Below, one piece after another: positions 47,888-60,031 of a stretch of DNA of 64,000 nucleotides. How positions within the stretch are numbered: the stretch's first letter is position 1; every line of letters starts with the position of its first letter. Position numbers and translations under genes: made by a program. Origin of the DNA: Lichtheimia corymbifera B2541 (lineage: Eukaryota > Mucoromycota > Mucoromycetes > Mucorales > Lichtheimiaceae); NCBI GenBank assembly GCA_000697475.1, contig JNEU01001032.1, forward strand, positions 1 through 64,000. Reading direction: 5' to 3'. Below the pieces are notes generated by a model, which was given only the letters and a program-made list of their open reading frames with translations, was not told the DNA's origin and did not search any database.

Positions 47888-48730
47888 GGCCGTTCGCATT
47901 TAAAATTCTCATAATGAAGCATGCAGTTTTAAATAAATGAAATTGATCAGCATGACTCAGCGAACCTTCTTACCAAGTTTCATGTTCGAAATGGGGAATC
48001 CCAAGGTAATGCATACTAATCCACACTTCATGAATTTGGTCGGGTGCAGAATTTCCGTCGGTCATAGTAAACCACTCATTATATCATCCCATTCAAGATT
48101 TTTAAATGAAGTGCGGGTTCTTTATTATGACAAAGTTGATCAGCGTATCCGAAAGCACTTTGGGTGAAAGTTTCATGTGTGAGATGTGCGATCTCAAGGT
48201 CCTGGGTCGTCCTCCCTATATATAAATCCACCTGTTCATCGTCGGACGCCCGCATTTTATTTCACACAATGAGGCCTACGACTTTAATATGAATGGAGGT
48301 GATCAGCATGTCGAAGCCCACGGCCTGACCATGCTTCACGACGGAGGTCGACAAGCGCGGGGGTGTGCACTATGCACCCTACTTGCGTCCCGTCCATCCG
48401 ATATTTGGACCGTCCGATTCATATAATATCATAACGAAACATGCAATTTTTAAATGAATGGAGTTGATCAGAATGTCTCAGCGGACATGCTTACCAAGTT
48501 TCATGTTCGAGTAGGCCAATCCCAAGGTAATTCATATTAGATGGCCTTTCAACGAATCCGGCCGGGTGCGGAATTTCCGTCCATCATAGTAACCCCCACA
48601 TTACTCCCTCCCATTCAAAACCTTTGAATGAAGTGTGGGTTCTTTATTAAGACAAAGTTGATCAACATGACATAGAGCATATTGTGTGAAAGTTTCATGT
48701 TCGAGAGAGGCATTCAAGGTCATGGATTTA
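47888..48730 (+). repeat. five further tandem copies of the ~170-bp repeat (units U6-U10)
   Basis: Copies begin near 47888, 48082, 48242, 48405 and 48590. U6 and U9 are of the U3 type (TTTTAAATAAATGAAATTGA, TTTTTAAATGAATGGAGTTG), each followed by GTAATGCATA/GTAATTCATA and a GAATTTCCGTC block; U7 and U10 are of the U4 type. The order U9-U10-tail repeats the order U3-U4-tail, so the island grew by duplicating multi-unit blocks. Confidence 0.78.
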
Positions 48731-48736
48731 TTAATT

Positions 48737-49190
48737 TATAGTGTGCATGGATATGTCTAACTGTGCCTGACCTATTTAATTTGCACCTCTTCCACTCCCT
48801 CCTTCTTTGCCTCTTCCTCCCCATTCTCAACTGTTGTCCCATTCAACTACAACTGCTACCTGCGAACGATTGTCCTGCTTCAACCCATCATGTCATTGCT
48901 GCAACTGTCTTGATCCTATTTGTCTTTGACCGACTGGCAACTTCATGGCGTGTGCACCATACTACAACACACGCGTTCCTTGACGCTACACGTTCTCTTG
49001 TACACTCTTCTGCCACAATCAAACGTAACAGCATTCATTCCAGCAGTTTCTACCAGCAAGGTCTTTACTTCATTGTCTCGAGCTACTTGCAGCAGCGCCT
49101 TTTTTTATGTGAACAGCAGATAGTCGTCATATAGAAGCAGCTTTATTTACGTATAGCAACATGCTTCAATACATACAGCTTACTATGGAT
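48737..49190 (+). repeat. repeat tail, copy B (~450 bp)
   Basis: It is the partner of 44278-44730; see that entry for shared blocks. The 3' parts (from CAGCAGATAGTCGTCATATA onward) are nearly identical over ~60 bp, then both copies run into unrelated sequence, marking the right boundary of the duplicated block. Confidence 0.75.
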
Positions 49191-50004
49191 ATGGATCTGA
49201 TATACATTGCTTTGGCGTATGGGATGGAAGGATTTGGATATATACAACGGGTGGAAAAGGGTGTGCCCATTGTCAACCTGGCCTTGGTGCTTCCAATTGT
49301 CGTATCTTACACGTTATTCCATGGCAGCAACGATCATCAACCTGTGTGCAACCTGTCAATCATGTACAATCATCATCATCAACTGCATGTTGTAACAAGC
49401 CATGCATCAAGTTCGAGCTCGCGTTCATCCATCCACCTTTGCAGATGCACGTCCAGAGGATAGAAACTTCTCATACTGATGTAACTCCCCCATTGTACCT
49501 CTCAATCTATTTCCTGTGAATGATATTAGATTAAAGGGTTACTTTATCGGATACGAGTTTGTGTTGGCCAACCATTTCTACGTTTGGACCGTGTAAGAGA
49601 CCTCCTTTTTGCATAGTTGGACCTCGTCCTGTGAGGGAACTTGATGCATTACACTATAGAAAGATTAGGCAAGATTGTAGAAGTATATCCACTTGTAAAT
49701 GCTGTGATAAAGGAAAGGGAGAGAAAGAGAAAGAGTCTAGTTAAATAGCGTGCTGTTTTACGTACATTTAAATCAAGGCAAAAGAGTGCTCCATTGACAT
49801 ATACCAAAGTCGCATAATATTTTACGGATAATGATTGTTTGCTATGCTGATGGCACTAAGGGTGTGGGTACAATAGCGTTGATTCTGCAAGCTAATCCAG
49901 AACGACGTATCAAGCTAGTACCGTGTCATTGCCACGTCGGGCTCAAAAACAGGATTGCCCAGAACGCGCTTTTCCCTGCTCTCTTTTTTTACACGATCGA
50001 CACA
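49191..50004. other. intergenic region upstream of the histone-fold gene
   Basis: About 0.8 kb with only short chance frames and no repeat copies. The last ~30 bp before the ATG are T-rich. Confidence 0.5.
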
Positions 50005-50660
50005 ATGGCATCAGAAGCTTCCACTCCACAATCTTCCTCCTCCTCAAAACCCGATCGCACACCAGGCACTACGATCATCCCCGTGTCACGAGTGAAGCGT
50101 GTTGTTAAAGAAGACAAGGACATTTCCATCATTAACGCTGAAGCCACTTTTTGCATCACTTATGCAACCGTAAGTGTCAATGACTTCGATAGCGATTGGA
50201 TACGTATACGTTTATTAAGTGAATATGGATCGATATAGGAGCTGTTTATGGAGTATCTAGTACAAGAAGGATTTTCACGAGCACGGAATGAGAAAAGGAA
50301 AACTATCTTTTACAAAGACTTGGGTATGAGAAACAATGAAAACCTCGCAACAATCAATTGACCAACGTGTTTTTCTCTTCTATAGCATCCGCTGTGAGCG
50401 AGGTTGAGCAGTTTGAGTTCCTTGAAGACGTGATCCCACACACAATGACACTTAAAACAGCACTCGAACGACGAAAAGACACCGTCAATGATATGCAAGT
50501 CGATCAACAACAGCAGCAGCAACAACAACAACAACAGCAAGCAAGGAAAAAGCAAAAGACAGATCATTCACAAGACGAAGGCTCACAGAATCAAAATGGC
50601 ATTGAATCTACCACTACAGCTCAAGTTTCATCATCTTCAACACCACCACCAGAACAATAA
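50005..50660 (+). CDS. histone-fold protein, Dpb3/POLE4/CHRAC1-like
   Basis: Three exons (50005-50169, 50239-50323, 50386-50660) join to 174 aa. The NF-YC-type histone fold covers ~residues 25-110: IIPVSRVKRVVKEDKDISII, INAEATFCITYATELFMEYLV, KTIFYKDLASAVSEVEQFEFL and EDVIPHTM. This pattern fits the DNA polymerase epsilon subunit Dpb3/POLE4 and the related CHRAC-15; the two cannot be told apart from this alone. The C-terminus is disordered, with a run of 12 Gln (~170 residues total) and a basic ARKKQK patch that could be a nuclear signal. The frame continues upstream of the ATG but only through AT-rich DNA. The stop is 28 bp from the convergent UTP6 stop. Confidence 0.87.
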
Positions 50661-50688
50661 ACAGTATAGAATAATACTTGGTACATTT

Positions 50689-53325
50689 TTAATTGCTTGC
50701 TTTTGAGTCAAAATCAGGGACTTCTTTACATGCTTTCCATAATACATGATCCGCCTTTTTGAATTTCCTTTGTTCCCGCAAATGTGTAATGTATTCTCGG
50801 TAGAGTTCTGGTTAAGAAAATGAAAATGAGTTTTACACGTTACTCTCTTTGCATGTTTGCTCTTTACCTTCTTTACGATCATTGGATCGCAATGCCATCT
50901 CATAAACGTATTCAATGCTATCGTCTTTGCCGTGTTCCTTTTCAATGCCAAGACATGTGTTGTAAAATGCAGTAGTTGGATAAAAGTTTTGAATGATTTT
51001 GCGATATGCTGTTCTTGCACCATCAATTCCGCTGGTTCGAAGAGCCCAATCCACATAGCCTGATAATACAAGATCTTTGATGCGATCACGCTCTTCGGTT
51101 GATGTAGTTAAAGATGGCAGCAACGATGTGACCGACTCGCATGCACGCTATACCAGTGATCCTTAATCAATTACCCATCCTTATCCTTTGCAATTAACGT
51201 CAGCTGACTTACTGTATACACCTGGTCGGTCTCTTCAATCGACATTGCCTTTTCTTCATGTTGCTTGTTGATCCAATCATTGTAAGAATCCCATAAGCTG
51301 TATGATTCTGGACAGCGATCCAGCGCTTTCTTGAACAATTTTGCCTTGTCTATACACGGTAATCAATCATCCTGGCCCTCCACAAGTAAAACAGCGTGCT
51401 TACCTTCATCCACCTTTGCCAAATCAATATGAATAATCCAAAGCTCGGCGGAACGTGGGTATGCTTCAGTGGCATTGATGGCCACTTGATGTGCTATATC
51501 TCAGCGATTAACACCATCTTCCTTTCCGCTGATACCATCTTTGTTCTCACCTTTTTCTTTATCGCTATCCATCAGGTTTTCAATGTGCAGTTGATAAATC
51601 TTTGGCGAGAGGACATTCTTCTTTTGTGCTGATTTGAAGACTCGTTGGAGGACTTTCCGCAGATATAATTGCTAATAGAATGCCGTTAACACCATGCTTC
51701 ATAACTAGAACATCTCGAGTTATTCTCTTCACATACCATATTTTCTTCAGTTGTGATATCAATCCATCCCTGCAAGAAATCAATATATCTTTCATGCATC
51801 TCGGCAGTAGGTAAATCCTGTATGATACATGATGTTAATAACTGATCAATGATAAAAAGAAAAGAAAAAAGAGAGGAATAGTTACCTGAATAGCTTGATT
51901 GAACTCTTCAACGCATGCCTTCAATGCAGGAACAAATGCTGGGTCACTGCATGCGATATACTTTGATGTGCCATCCTCTTCAGTCTTTTGAACAAACAAA
52001 TGTCGTGATGCAAGATACGCTCTCGCGTCAGGTCGATCGGCCATATCCCGCTGAATCGTCTCCACAACATGATCGCATCCCTTTTCAGGATCGGTGAATT
52101 GGTGATAAATGTCGATAAACTTGGTTCTGAATTCAAGATCATTGGGAATTGCTAATGTACGACCTCTAAGTCACCAATGTAACACAACAATCATGCATAG
52201 CAAATAACTCACCTTGGATAGCATTATCATACACAATCGTTGCCAAGATACCTTGCAGAATAGGGTTGTTGCCTTCCTTGAGTGCCTCGGCTGCAGATTC
52301 CTCCATCTTTTTCACCGTCTTTCGCTCATCACTGGCATTCTTCCAATCTTCAGCTTCTTCACCAGTGATCGTGGGAAGCTTAATCGAATCGTCCTTCCAG
52401 TCAACGTCCATCTTGTCTTCTTGCTTCATATGCTTCTCCAAGGATTCGTCATCAACACCAAGAACACGTCGTCTCAACTTGATCTTTTCAACGTATAACA
52501 ATTCCAAGCGGAAATACTCGTGCCATAACAACTCGTCCGTTGGGTTCAATCGAAGTCCTCTCTGCATAAGCACTAGATCCATCATATTAGATCTCACATT
52601 CTTCCCATTCAATCCTTTAACACATACCTCGTGCAGACGCAGGATTCGCATTATGCTCAAACTCCCATGATGAAGCCATGATCCACAACAAAGCCTTGGT
52701 AGGATGAATCTGCAATGCACTGGATAGGTATCTTGTAAGCCACCCATGATCCCCTTGTATTCTACCTTCTACACACACATTGAATCCACTTACTTTACAA
52801 AGATGCCGCTGAGTAAATTGTAGGCCTTGGTGCTCTTGACGTGCTCAATGTATTCCAACCAAAGCGACAGATCACCCTTAAACTTCATCAATGCACGTTG
52901 AAAGAGAGCGTTGATACGTTGCTTGATGGAGAATTCAGAGATGCCAAACTCCTCGTCGTCGGTTCTCGTAGCTGTAATGATCGTATTGTCAATTACCCTT
53001 GTATCCCTCCATGGTTCGTGTGGTGTCCAACTTACTGTTGATACGGGCTTTGCGTTTTTTACGTAACGTCTCAACGTTCATTTCGTATTCAATGTATCTT
53101 AGGAAGTCGATCTTCTTGGGAATGCGGCGTCGAATAGCGTACTCCAGTTTGGTGCGTTTCTTTATGATCGATTTGATCTCGGGCTAGATCTCAACTGTGA
53201 GTCAAGGTGAATGCGGTCGCATGTCGAGATCGTACGCTAGTTACCTTACTAAAGAGACCCTTCTTTTCGAGGTCCTCGAGTTCCGGGACCATTTGCTCGA
53301 GGTAGTACTGCACATTGTCGGCCAT
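50689..53325 (-). CDS. UTP6: U3 snoRNP-associated protein Utp6 (small-subunit processome)
   Basis: Twelve exons (53325-53245, 53183-53036, 52971-52794, 52719-52628, 52572-52213, 52151-51886, 51817-51737, 51671-51551, 51493-51404, 51349-51213, 51147-50868, 50807-50689) join to 650 aa. The N-terminus is diagnostic: MADNVQYYLEQMVPELEDLE, then KSIIKKRTKLEYAIRRRIPK and DFLRYIEYEMNVETLRKKRK. HAT helical repeats follow (LSLWLEYIEHVKSTKAYNLL, HPTKALLWIMASSWEFEHNA, ELLWHEYFRLELLYVEKIKL, SAELWIIHIDLAKVDE, YSLWDSYNDWINKQ). Utp6 belongs to the t-UTP/UTP-B modules needed for early 18S rRNA processing in the nucleolus. At 650 aa it is longer than yeast Utp6 (440) and near the animal protein (~600). Exon 6 skips a nearer CTTAG acceptor that would bring an immediate stop. 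Confidence 0.94.
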
Positions 53326-55449
53326 GGTGATAGATTGGATACGATCGAGAGGCGAGAAGGTGCAACAAGTCAAATTTTACCTCAAGTTGGCAAGCGGGAA
53401 AAATAGTCACTTGCTGAAGGAATCATGCAAATTGATCCCAGTGCATCCTTATCTCCCGGCTACAGCAAAACATGATCGTGTGCTCTTCCAGGTTTATTAA
53501 TTGGCATTGATGGGGCAAAATGCTCTGTGGCAATTCTCTTGGATGTTCTCCTTATTCGATATCTACAATGAAATAATTAGTCGATGGAACCTGTACCCTG
53601 TTAACAATGAATCCAACATGCACCAGAATACCTTTAGCTTAAGCCTTTATGACCCTATATTAAAAACAATGATCATAAAATAAAATTATATCCTCGTTGT
53701 GTATGTAATGTGGAAAGTTGATTGCAGAGCAAGAATGCGGAGGATGAAAACATGTTGCTAAGGGGGTGACAACTACTTCCTGTAAAGTACACTTCCCCAG
53801 CAGACGTGGTGTGCTGGGTTTAGCATGTTGAAATCAAGCCAGCTGCCTATAACGATAACTGCGTTGCTGCTGGAGGATGGATTGGTCACGATTATCCTTT
53901 GTATAATGTATACAAGCAGCAATCGTATATGATAATCAGGCAATAAAGCAAGAGGGTAAACGTTTGATATTCAGGTGTACGTGCATGCATATATTACATT
54001 GAGGAGGGGTCCATATGTTGGTATGCATATGGTGATTTGCTATGGTTACCACTAAAGATATGATGAGCCACCTTTATTGTAACGAGTATATGCAATGCTA
54101 ATGTTGTACGGTATAGCATGATGTAAACCAAAAGTATGCAAGCAAACAAATATACCATCAGGGGGTCCGTCAAGACATGTGAAGGACGAAAAAGCAACCC
54201 GGAGCGGTAAAACACATTATTAACAAAGCGATCCCAGTGGTTGGGGAAAATCATCTCTACTTATTATTGTCCGGCTTACGCCTGTACGATGTTTCAGGGG
54301 CTATCAAGCAGCATCCTCATCCATCCACTATAATGTAAAATATTGGATCCTTGCTACCAGTAGTATAGGCAAGTTGCAGGAAAGCGAGATAAAGATGATC
54401 GCCGATAAGCGATTATCTTCTTGGGAGCACGTCATTCCAAATTTGTACACTGTACCTGAATCCGATAAGTGAACATCATCCCGCTTTAAACATGGTTGTC
54501 GAGGGTCATCCCATCTATCCATCCTCGGAAAGACACCGTGTTGCTGAGATTCAGCTTTCCATCATGCACTGACGCAGGTGTAACAGTATAATGGTTGACC
54601 CTTTGTTTATAGGCATGCTGTTTCTAAAAGGGATAATGGTAATGCAGATAATGACATTATCAAACGTTTGAAATGTGAATGACATGGGTCTTTGTCCTAA
54701 ACTGGAAAAGACACGACAATGAACCACTATCATAATGTTGATCATCACACATTTCTCCACACATTTATCAATCCTCTCATCTTATCATTGACTCTGTTTG
54801 TTTACAAAAGGGAGAGGCTACTTTGATTATACTCTCACACACGCTACTGGCATCACATGTCTTTTACTGCCATGCTTCGTTTTAGGCTCTCGTTTCCTCC
54901 TACAAGGGGCATGTGGCCATTCATTTCACCTTTCGCTTTGACTTTAGAGGCAGGTTCATTCCGGCCCTTGCTCACACGCTGCTCTGGCCCCTTTTCACAG
55001 TGCTAACATATTCGCTTTTTCACGTATAATATCTATCACAAAACAAAACGAGATAACACAGCGAGATAACCTAGTACTACATGGGCACCAATAAATGTAA
55101 CCAAAAACATAGATAGTGAGAGAGGGTTCATCCGTCGGTGTGCAGGCATTGGCATCAGCGTGAGAACTTTGATGAGAAAGGATAACGTTGTCTGAGAGGG
55201 TCAGCGGCTATTTGTATAGCCTCCTATAGCACCTGCGTAAGTGAAACCCTTTTGGATGGGGGCCAAAGAAAAAGGTCATCATCGTGTTTGTCATCCGGGA
55301 AATGCGGGGTTACTCAGAAAATTTCCTTTAGAGTTGGTGAAACCTTGCGACGCCCATCTTACATCGGCTGCCGCCAAATTCCAATCCGTCATTTGGCTCA
55401 CGGCTTCTGTCATCATCGTTCTCTCTCCCCCAACCAACTTGGTTAAATT
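53326..55449. other. intergenic region between divergent UTP6 and IDH genes
   Basis: 2.1 kb with only short overlapping chance frames. No repeat copies or RNA genes recognised. Confidence 0.6.
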
Positions 55450-55451
55450 TA

Positions 55452-55459
55452 TATATAAA
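55452..55459 (+). promoter_or_regulatory. TATA box of NADP-isocitrate dehydrogenase
   Basis: TATATAAA lies about 75-82 bp before the ATG at 55534 and is followed by a CT-rich leader (55480-55515), the typical layout of a strongly expressed fungal gene. Confidence 0.65.
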
Positions 55460-55533
55460 GCGCTTCTTCGTGGCATCTCTCTTTTCTCCTTTCTCACTCT
55501 TTTTTTTACCCTTTTCATTTTACAAACATAACA

Positions 55534-57183
55534 ATGGCTGCCGGCAAAATCCACGTCAAGAACCCCGTTGTCGACCTCGATGGTGATGAGATGACCAGAA
55601 TCATTTGGCAATTCATCAAGGAAAAGCTCATCTTCCCATACTTGGATCTTGACATCAAGTACTACGACCTTAGCGTTGAGAACCGTGACGCTGTAAGCAA
55701 TCATCATGCTCATGTCACACCTACACGCCATGCTCATTATGCATCATTGTTGCACCTGTAGACCAACGATCAAGTTACCATTGATGCTGCCGAAGCCATC
55801 AAGAAGTACAATGTCGGTATTAAGTGTGCCACGATCACCCCTGATGAGGCTCGTGTTGAAGGTAAGTTTTCAGCATCATGTTATAGTAGCCAAATGTGAT
55901 AATTGACGCATACACAATGTTGATAGAATTCAAGCTTAAGAAGATGTGGAAGTCCCCTAACGGTACCATCCGTAATATTCTCAATGGCACCGTTTTCCGT
56001 GAGCCTATTGTTCTCCAGACTTTGCCGCGTCTTGTGCCAGGTTGGTCTGAACCCATCATTGTCGGCAGACATGCTTTTGGTGATCAGGTATGTAAAGGGG
56101 TATTATACATGGATTTTTGGGAAGGATGAAGAAACTTTATATAGTGTGTGTGCGTGTGTGCGTGTGTGCAATTTGCCGTTTTACCCGCTTTATTCATTTG
56201 CATTACATCTTCATAGTACCGTGCCACTGATTTGGTCACCGGTGGTCCTGGCAAGCTTGAACTTCTCTTTACCCCTGAGGATGGCTCCGAACCTCGCAAG
56301 ATTGAAGTCTACAACTTTGAAAAGAACGGTGGCGTTGCCATGGCCATGTATAACACTGATGAATCCATCATTGGTTTCGCTCACGCTTGTTTCCGTGTTG
56401 CTCTTGATCGTAAGATGCCCATGTACTTGAGCACCAAGAACACTATCCTCAAGGCATATGATGGTCGCTTCAAGGATATCTTCCAAGAAATCTACGACAA
56501 TGAATACAAGGCCAAGTTTGAAGCCATTGGCACTTGGTATGAGCACCGTCTTATTGACGACATGGTTGCTCAAATGCTCAAGTCTAAGGGTGGTTTCGTT
56601 TGGGCTTGCAAGAACTATGATGGTGATGTCCAATCCGATATCGTTGCTCAGGGTTACGGCTCCCTTGGTCTTATGACCTCTGTTCTCTACACCCCTGATG
56701 GCAAGACTGTTGAGGCTGAAGCTGCTCACGGTACTGTCACTCGCCATTACCGCGAACACCAAAAGGTAATTAAAAAGGGATATCTTGGAAAAGAGCGGAA
56801 AGTGTTAACAATGGAACATACATAGGGTAATGCCACTTCCACCAACCCCATTGCTTCTATCTTTGCATGGACCCGTGGTTTGGCTCACCGTGCTAAGCTT
56901 GATGATAATGCTGAGCTTGCCAAGTTCTCCAGCGATTTGGAGCGTGCATGCATTGAAGTCATTGAGCACGACAAGCACATGACCAAGGATTTGGCACTCA
57001 TCATCTATGGCAAGGAGTAAGTATTTTAATGGGAGTGAAATGCTTCTGCGGGTACATGCGGATACGAGATACCAGAGGCTGACAAAGCAATTTGTAAATA
57101 GCATGAAGCGTGAGCACTACTCCACCACCGAAGAATTCCTTCAGCAAATTGCTGACAAGTTGGCTGCCATCCGATCGGCGTGA
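55534..57183 (+). CDS. IDP2: isocitrate dehydrogenase [NADP+], cytosolic type
   Basis: Six exons (55534-55692, 55762-55861, 55927-56087, 56217-56765, 56826-57016, 57102-57183) join to 413 aa, standard for the homodimeric eukaryotic enzyme. Landmarks: [54 protein letters not shown] (isocitrate-binding Ser and Arg), [57 protein letters not shown] (metal-binding Asp) and [20 protein letters not shown] (NADP site). It oxidises isocitrate to 2-oxoglutarate and supplies NADPH. The protein starts directly with [20 protein letters not shown], with no presequence, and ends IRSA rather than a peroxisomal SKL, so cytosol is most likely. The symbol follows the yeast cytosolic enzyme by analogy. Confidence 0.96.
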
Positions 57184-57918
57184 GTAATATCATCTTAGAG
57201 AGAAAGAGGGTGTGGTCTTGCGTCATATGCCATTCCCACTCTAACTCTTTTCAATTTCCAATGCACACCATAACAATCCATCTCATCATATCCGCACAAT
57301 CCGCTTTGTTACATTTATTTTCCAATTCATCCCGCTCTGATATATACACACATCTTACCTATCCCACAGGTTCTCGCAAAAACAGAAACTGTAATAAAGC
57401 TCGGCTTTGTCCTCAAGGGGAATTGTAAATTCGTATTACCCATGCGTGGCACCCGCTGCCTTAAAAACTCCGAACCGTCTTCTTCCGCCGTTTTCACATG
57501 TTTGGATCCGATCCATCAAAAAAGCGATAAGGAACAAATGCACATCACAGGGTGATTCGGGATTATCGATTCCATTATCAACTTACTGCTTGTTCTCGAT
57601 CACTCCCCACTTTCTCCCGTCATTTGTCAGCTAATGCCACCCCTTAAAACGCAACCCAATTTTATACTCGCCTGCCCAATGATGTCTATGGATCAAAGTA
57701 CCATTGTATGGTGTCATTGTTTATTTGTACTATAATAAGCTCATAGTAGCGCATTCTTAATTGCGTGATGCGAGAGTGAGAGCTTTCATGCAAACGTGTT
57801 CATGACCCTTACATCCGAATTATGCGTAATAAATGAGATCAAAATGGTCATTTGGGATGATCATTCATTGTACCAAAATGCAGAGAAGCTGTATAGCTTT
57901 ATTGACAATCAACACCTT
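57184..57918. other. intergenic region between convergent IDH and P450 genes
   Basis: It contains the 3' flanks of both genes. The chance frames show no motif. Confidence 0.6.
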
Positions 57919-60031
57919 TCAATAATGGGCCTCATGTCGCTTTGTGAAATTGATCACCAGCTCTGTGGGGCTGATTCCTGTATATCCAACTGTGTCAATC
58001 CCATCCTTGTGTGGAGAATCATTAGGGAGTGAAATGTCATAGCATTGCACTGGATGAGTAATGAATGTGATTTAGCATCCAAATATGCACGTAAAATATC
58101 ATTTTTCCTCCTTGTATTCATACCTAACATTGCAAGCGTCACTTTTAGTGCCATAAGGCTGAAATCTTTGCCGATACACTGACGCGAGTGGTGATTAAAT
58201 GGTAACCAAGCCAACTTGCCCTGGGAGTTCAATTGATCTACTTCCCCACGGGGTGCAAAACGCAATGGATCAAAGGTCTCAGGATTCTTCCAAACGACAG
58301 GGTTATGATGCAGCTCGTAAATATCCAGTGAAACTTGGGTTCCTTTGGGGATCAGCAAGTTCCCCAAGCTGATATCCTCTTTTGCTACGCGACCATGCAA
58401 TACGGGTGTTGGAGGATGCATACGCATTGTCTAAGCGAGGTTAAAACATGCACACTGACCTGTAATACGTACTCTGGTTTACCTCTTTGATCACATACTC
58501 GATGTATGGCATCTCCGAAATTTGAGCCAAGGTCGGCATATCATGCCTATTGTAACCACCAGGTCCCATTATGGCAATTACTTCCTCTCTTGCTTTTTGT
58601 TGAATAGCCTATATTATAAGACTCTTGAATGAGCGTGTTCTCTAGATGCTTAAAATACATACTTGGTTGGCAGCAATGTGATAAACAGCCATTGCAAGTG
58701 TATATGTCAGAGCCCTGTGTCCCACCATGAAGAACGCGCAAAAATTGCTCTATATATTATGCGTTCACAAGTCGTCAGTAGTGAACAAACAAACAAACAA
58801 AGGATCTAGTGAATGGAAACATACCCTAATGTCCTCATCTTTCATATTTTCCGGATGCTCTTTTCGTGCCTCTAATATAAGCTTCAGGAGGTCCTTCTCG
58901 GCCAAGGATTCACTTTCATTGGGAAGATTTGAAGCTTGCTTAATTCTATCATCCATGATACAAAGCAAGGTTGTCAACTCTTGGTGCATGTGACGCCGCT
59001 TGGATGAAAGAAGCCACGTATCCAATATAGGCAGCATTAGGTATAAAGGATGAAAAACATGCATGGAAGATACTGCGATATCGCGTGGACCATTGGCTTT
59101 CAGTGCCATCGATTGCTCCGAAATCAAAGTCTGAGAGAGTGTGATTAGCAAGTGGACAAGGAAATGCTTCTATATTGTCCATAGCAGTCTTCTCCTACAT
59201 ACCAAAGAGTGTTTTCCCCAAAAGATCCAAAGCCCAATGGTTTGCCAATCGCTGCCAATTTACACTGCCGTTGTCCATATTGCCTATTCTTGTGATCAGC
59301 TTTTGACCGATTGCATCACATGATTCAAGGGGACTGGCCCAGTCGAATGCAGCTTTCATGATCTATGTTTTCCAAGTTTCGATTTTGCCATCAAATCCAT
59401 TATCATCAGCTACATACAGGCGATCAGGTAGTAGTATCATACCTTATGTTGCTCAATCCACTCATCGCCATCTAATGTAAGGAGATTGCGGCCGCCAATA
59501 AAGCGACCAAGCAAAGTCTTGGGGTTGATTACCGCTTGTTCTTTGGCAAATCCATCTTGTTGTTTGATGGGTGAGTTTTACATCTGGTAATTACAAACAA
59601 TGCAACTTTGCTTTCGCCGCTTTACCTATTTTGGACATGAATTCCTCGATTAGCTCGGGGCGAGCAATATGCAAAACCCACCTTGCGTGCTTTTTCTAAG
59701 AATAGAGATCAATCATGGCTCTATAACGTGTCCAGAAATATGATTTGAGACTCACCACAAGATAGACGCCATGCTCAGTTTCGTTCGCAGCAGGCAACGT
59801 TGTTGTAAAGGCAATTTCTCGTATGGACTTGAGTTGCATTTGTGCCTTGACCAATTGAAAAGATGACACCTGCGGTATATGTCGTAGTGCATGTGGTGGC
59901 AACTTTGCGCGTTTGTATATAACATATATACTAGTAAAAGCAGCCGACACTGCCAATAATGCAGCGACCGAAAGGGAGGTCGTTCGGTGTCGCCCATGAT
60001 TTATAAAAGTGCACGTAATTTGATCCAGCAT
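57919..60031 (-). pseudogene. cytochrome P450 (copy A) with a one-base frameshift and degenerate catalytic motifs
   Basis: Nine exons can be joined (60031-59756, 59695-59626, 59555-59443, 59362-59203, 59130-58825, 58749-58663, 58608-58483, 58430-58124, 58049-57919). All junction phases agree with copy B, but the total is 1576 nt, one base too many. The frame breaks inside exon 5: FDFGAIDGTESQWSTRY and HPLYLMLPILDTWLL lie in different frames, with the break at the A-run 59053-59057; removing one base would restore ~524 codons. An N-terminal hydrophobic anchor (SVAALLAVSAAFTSIYVIYK) and the ExxR helix (E-T-M-R, across exons 7/8) are present. The I-helix reads FFMVGHRALTYTL instead of the usual AGHDTT. 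The heme loop reads FNHHSRQCIG, keeping the Cys but with His at the usual first Gly. It could be a true pseudogene, a neofunctionalised protein with an assembly error at the homopolymer, or both. Confidence 0.75.

Noticed and set aside
48763..49134. 123-codon frame in repeat tail B, possible transposon protein
   Set aside because: Tail A carries only a 69-codon remnant in this frame with indels, and neither resembles a transposase or reverse transcriptase.
59131..59202. Missed intron that would repair the P450-A frame
   Set aside because: No GT-AG pair in or beside exon 5 restores the frame while keeping both conserved segments; the homopolymer explains it with one base.
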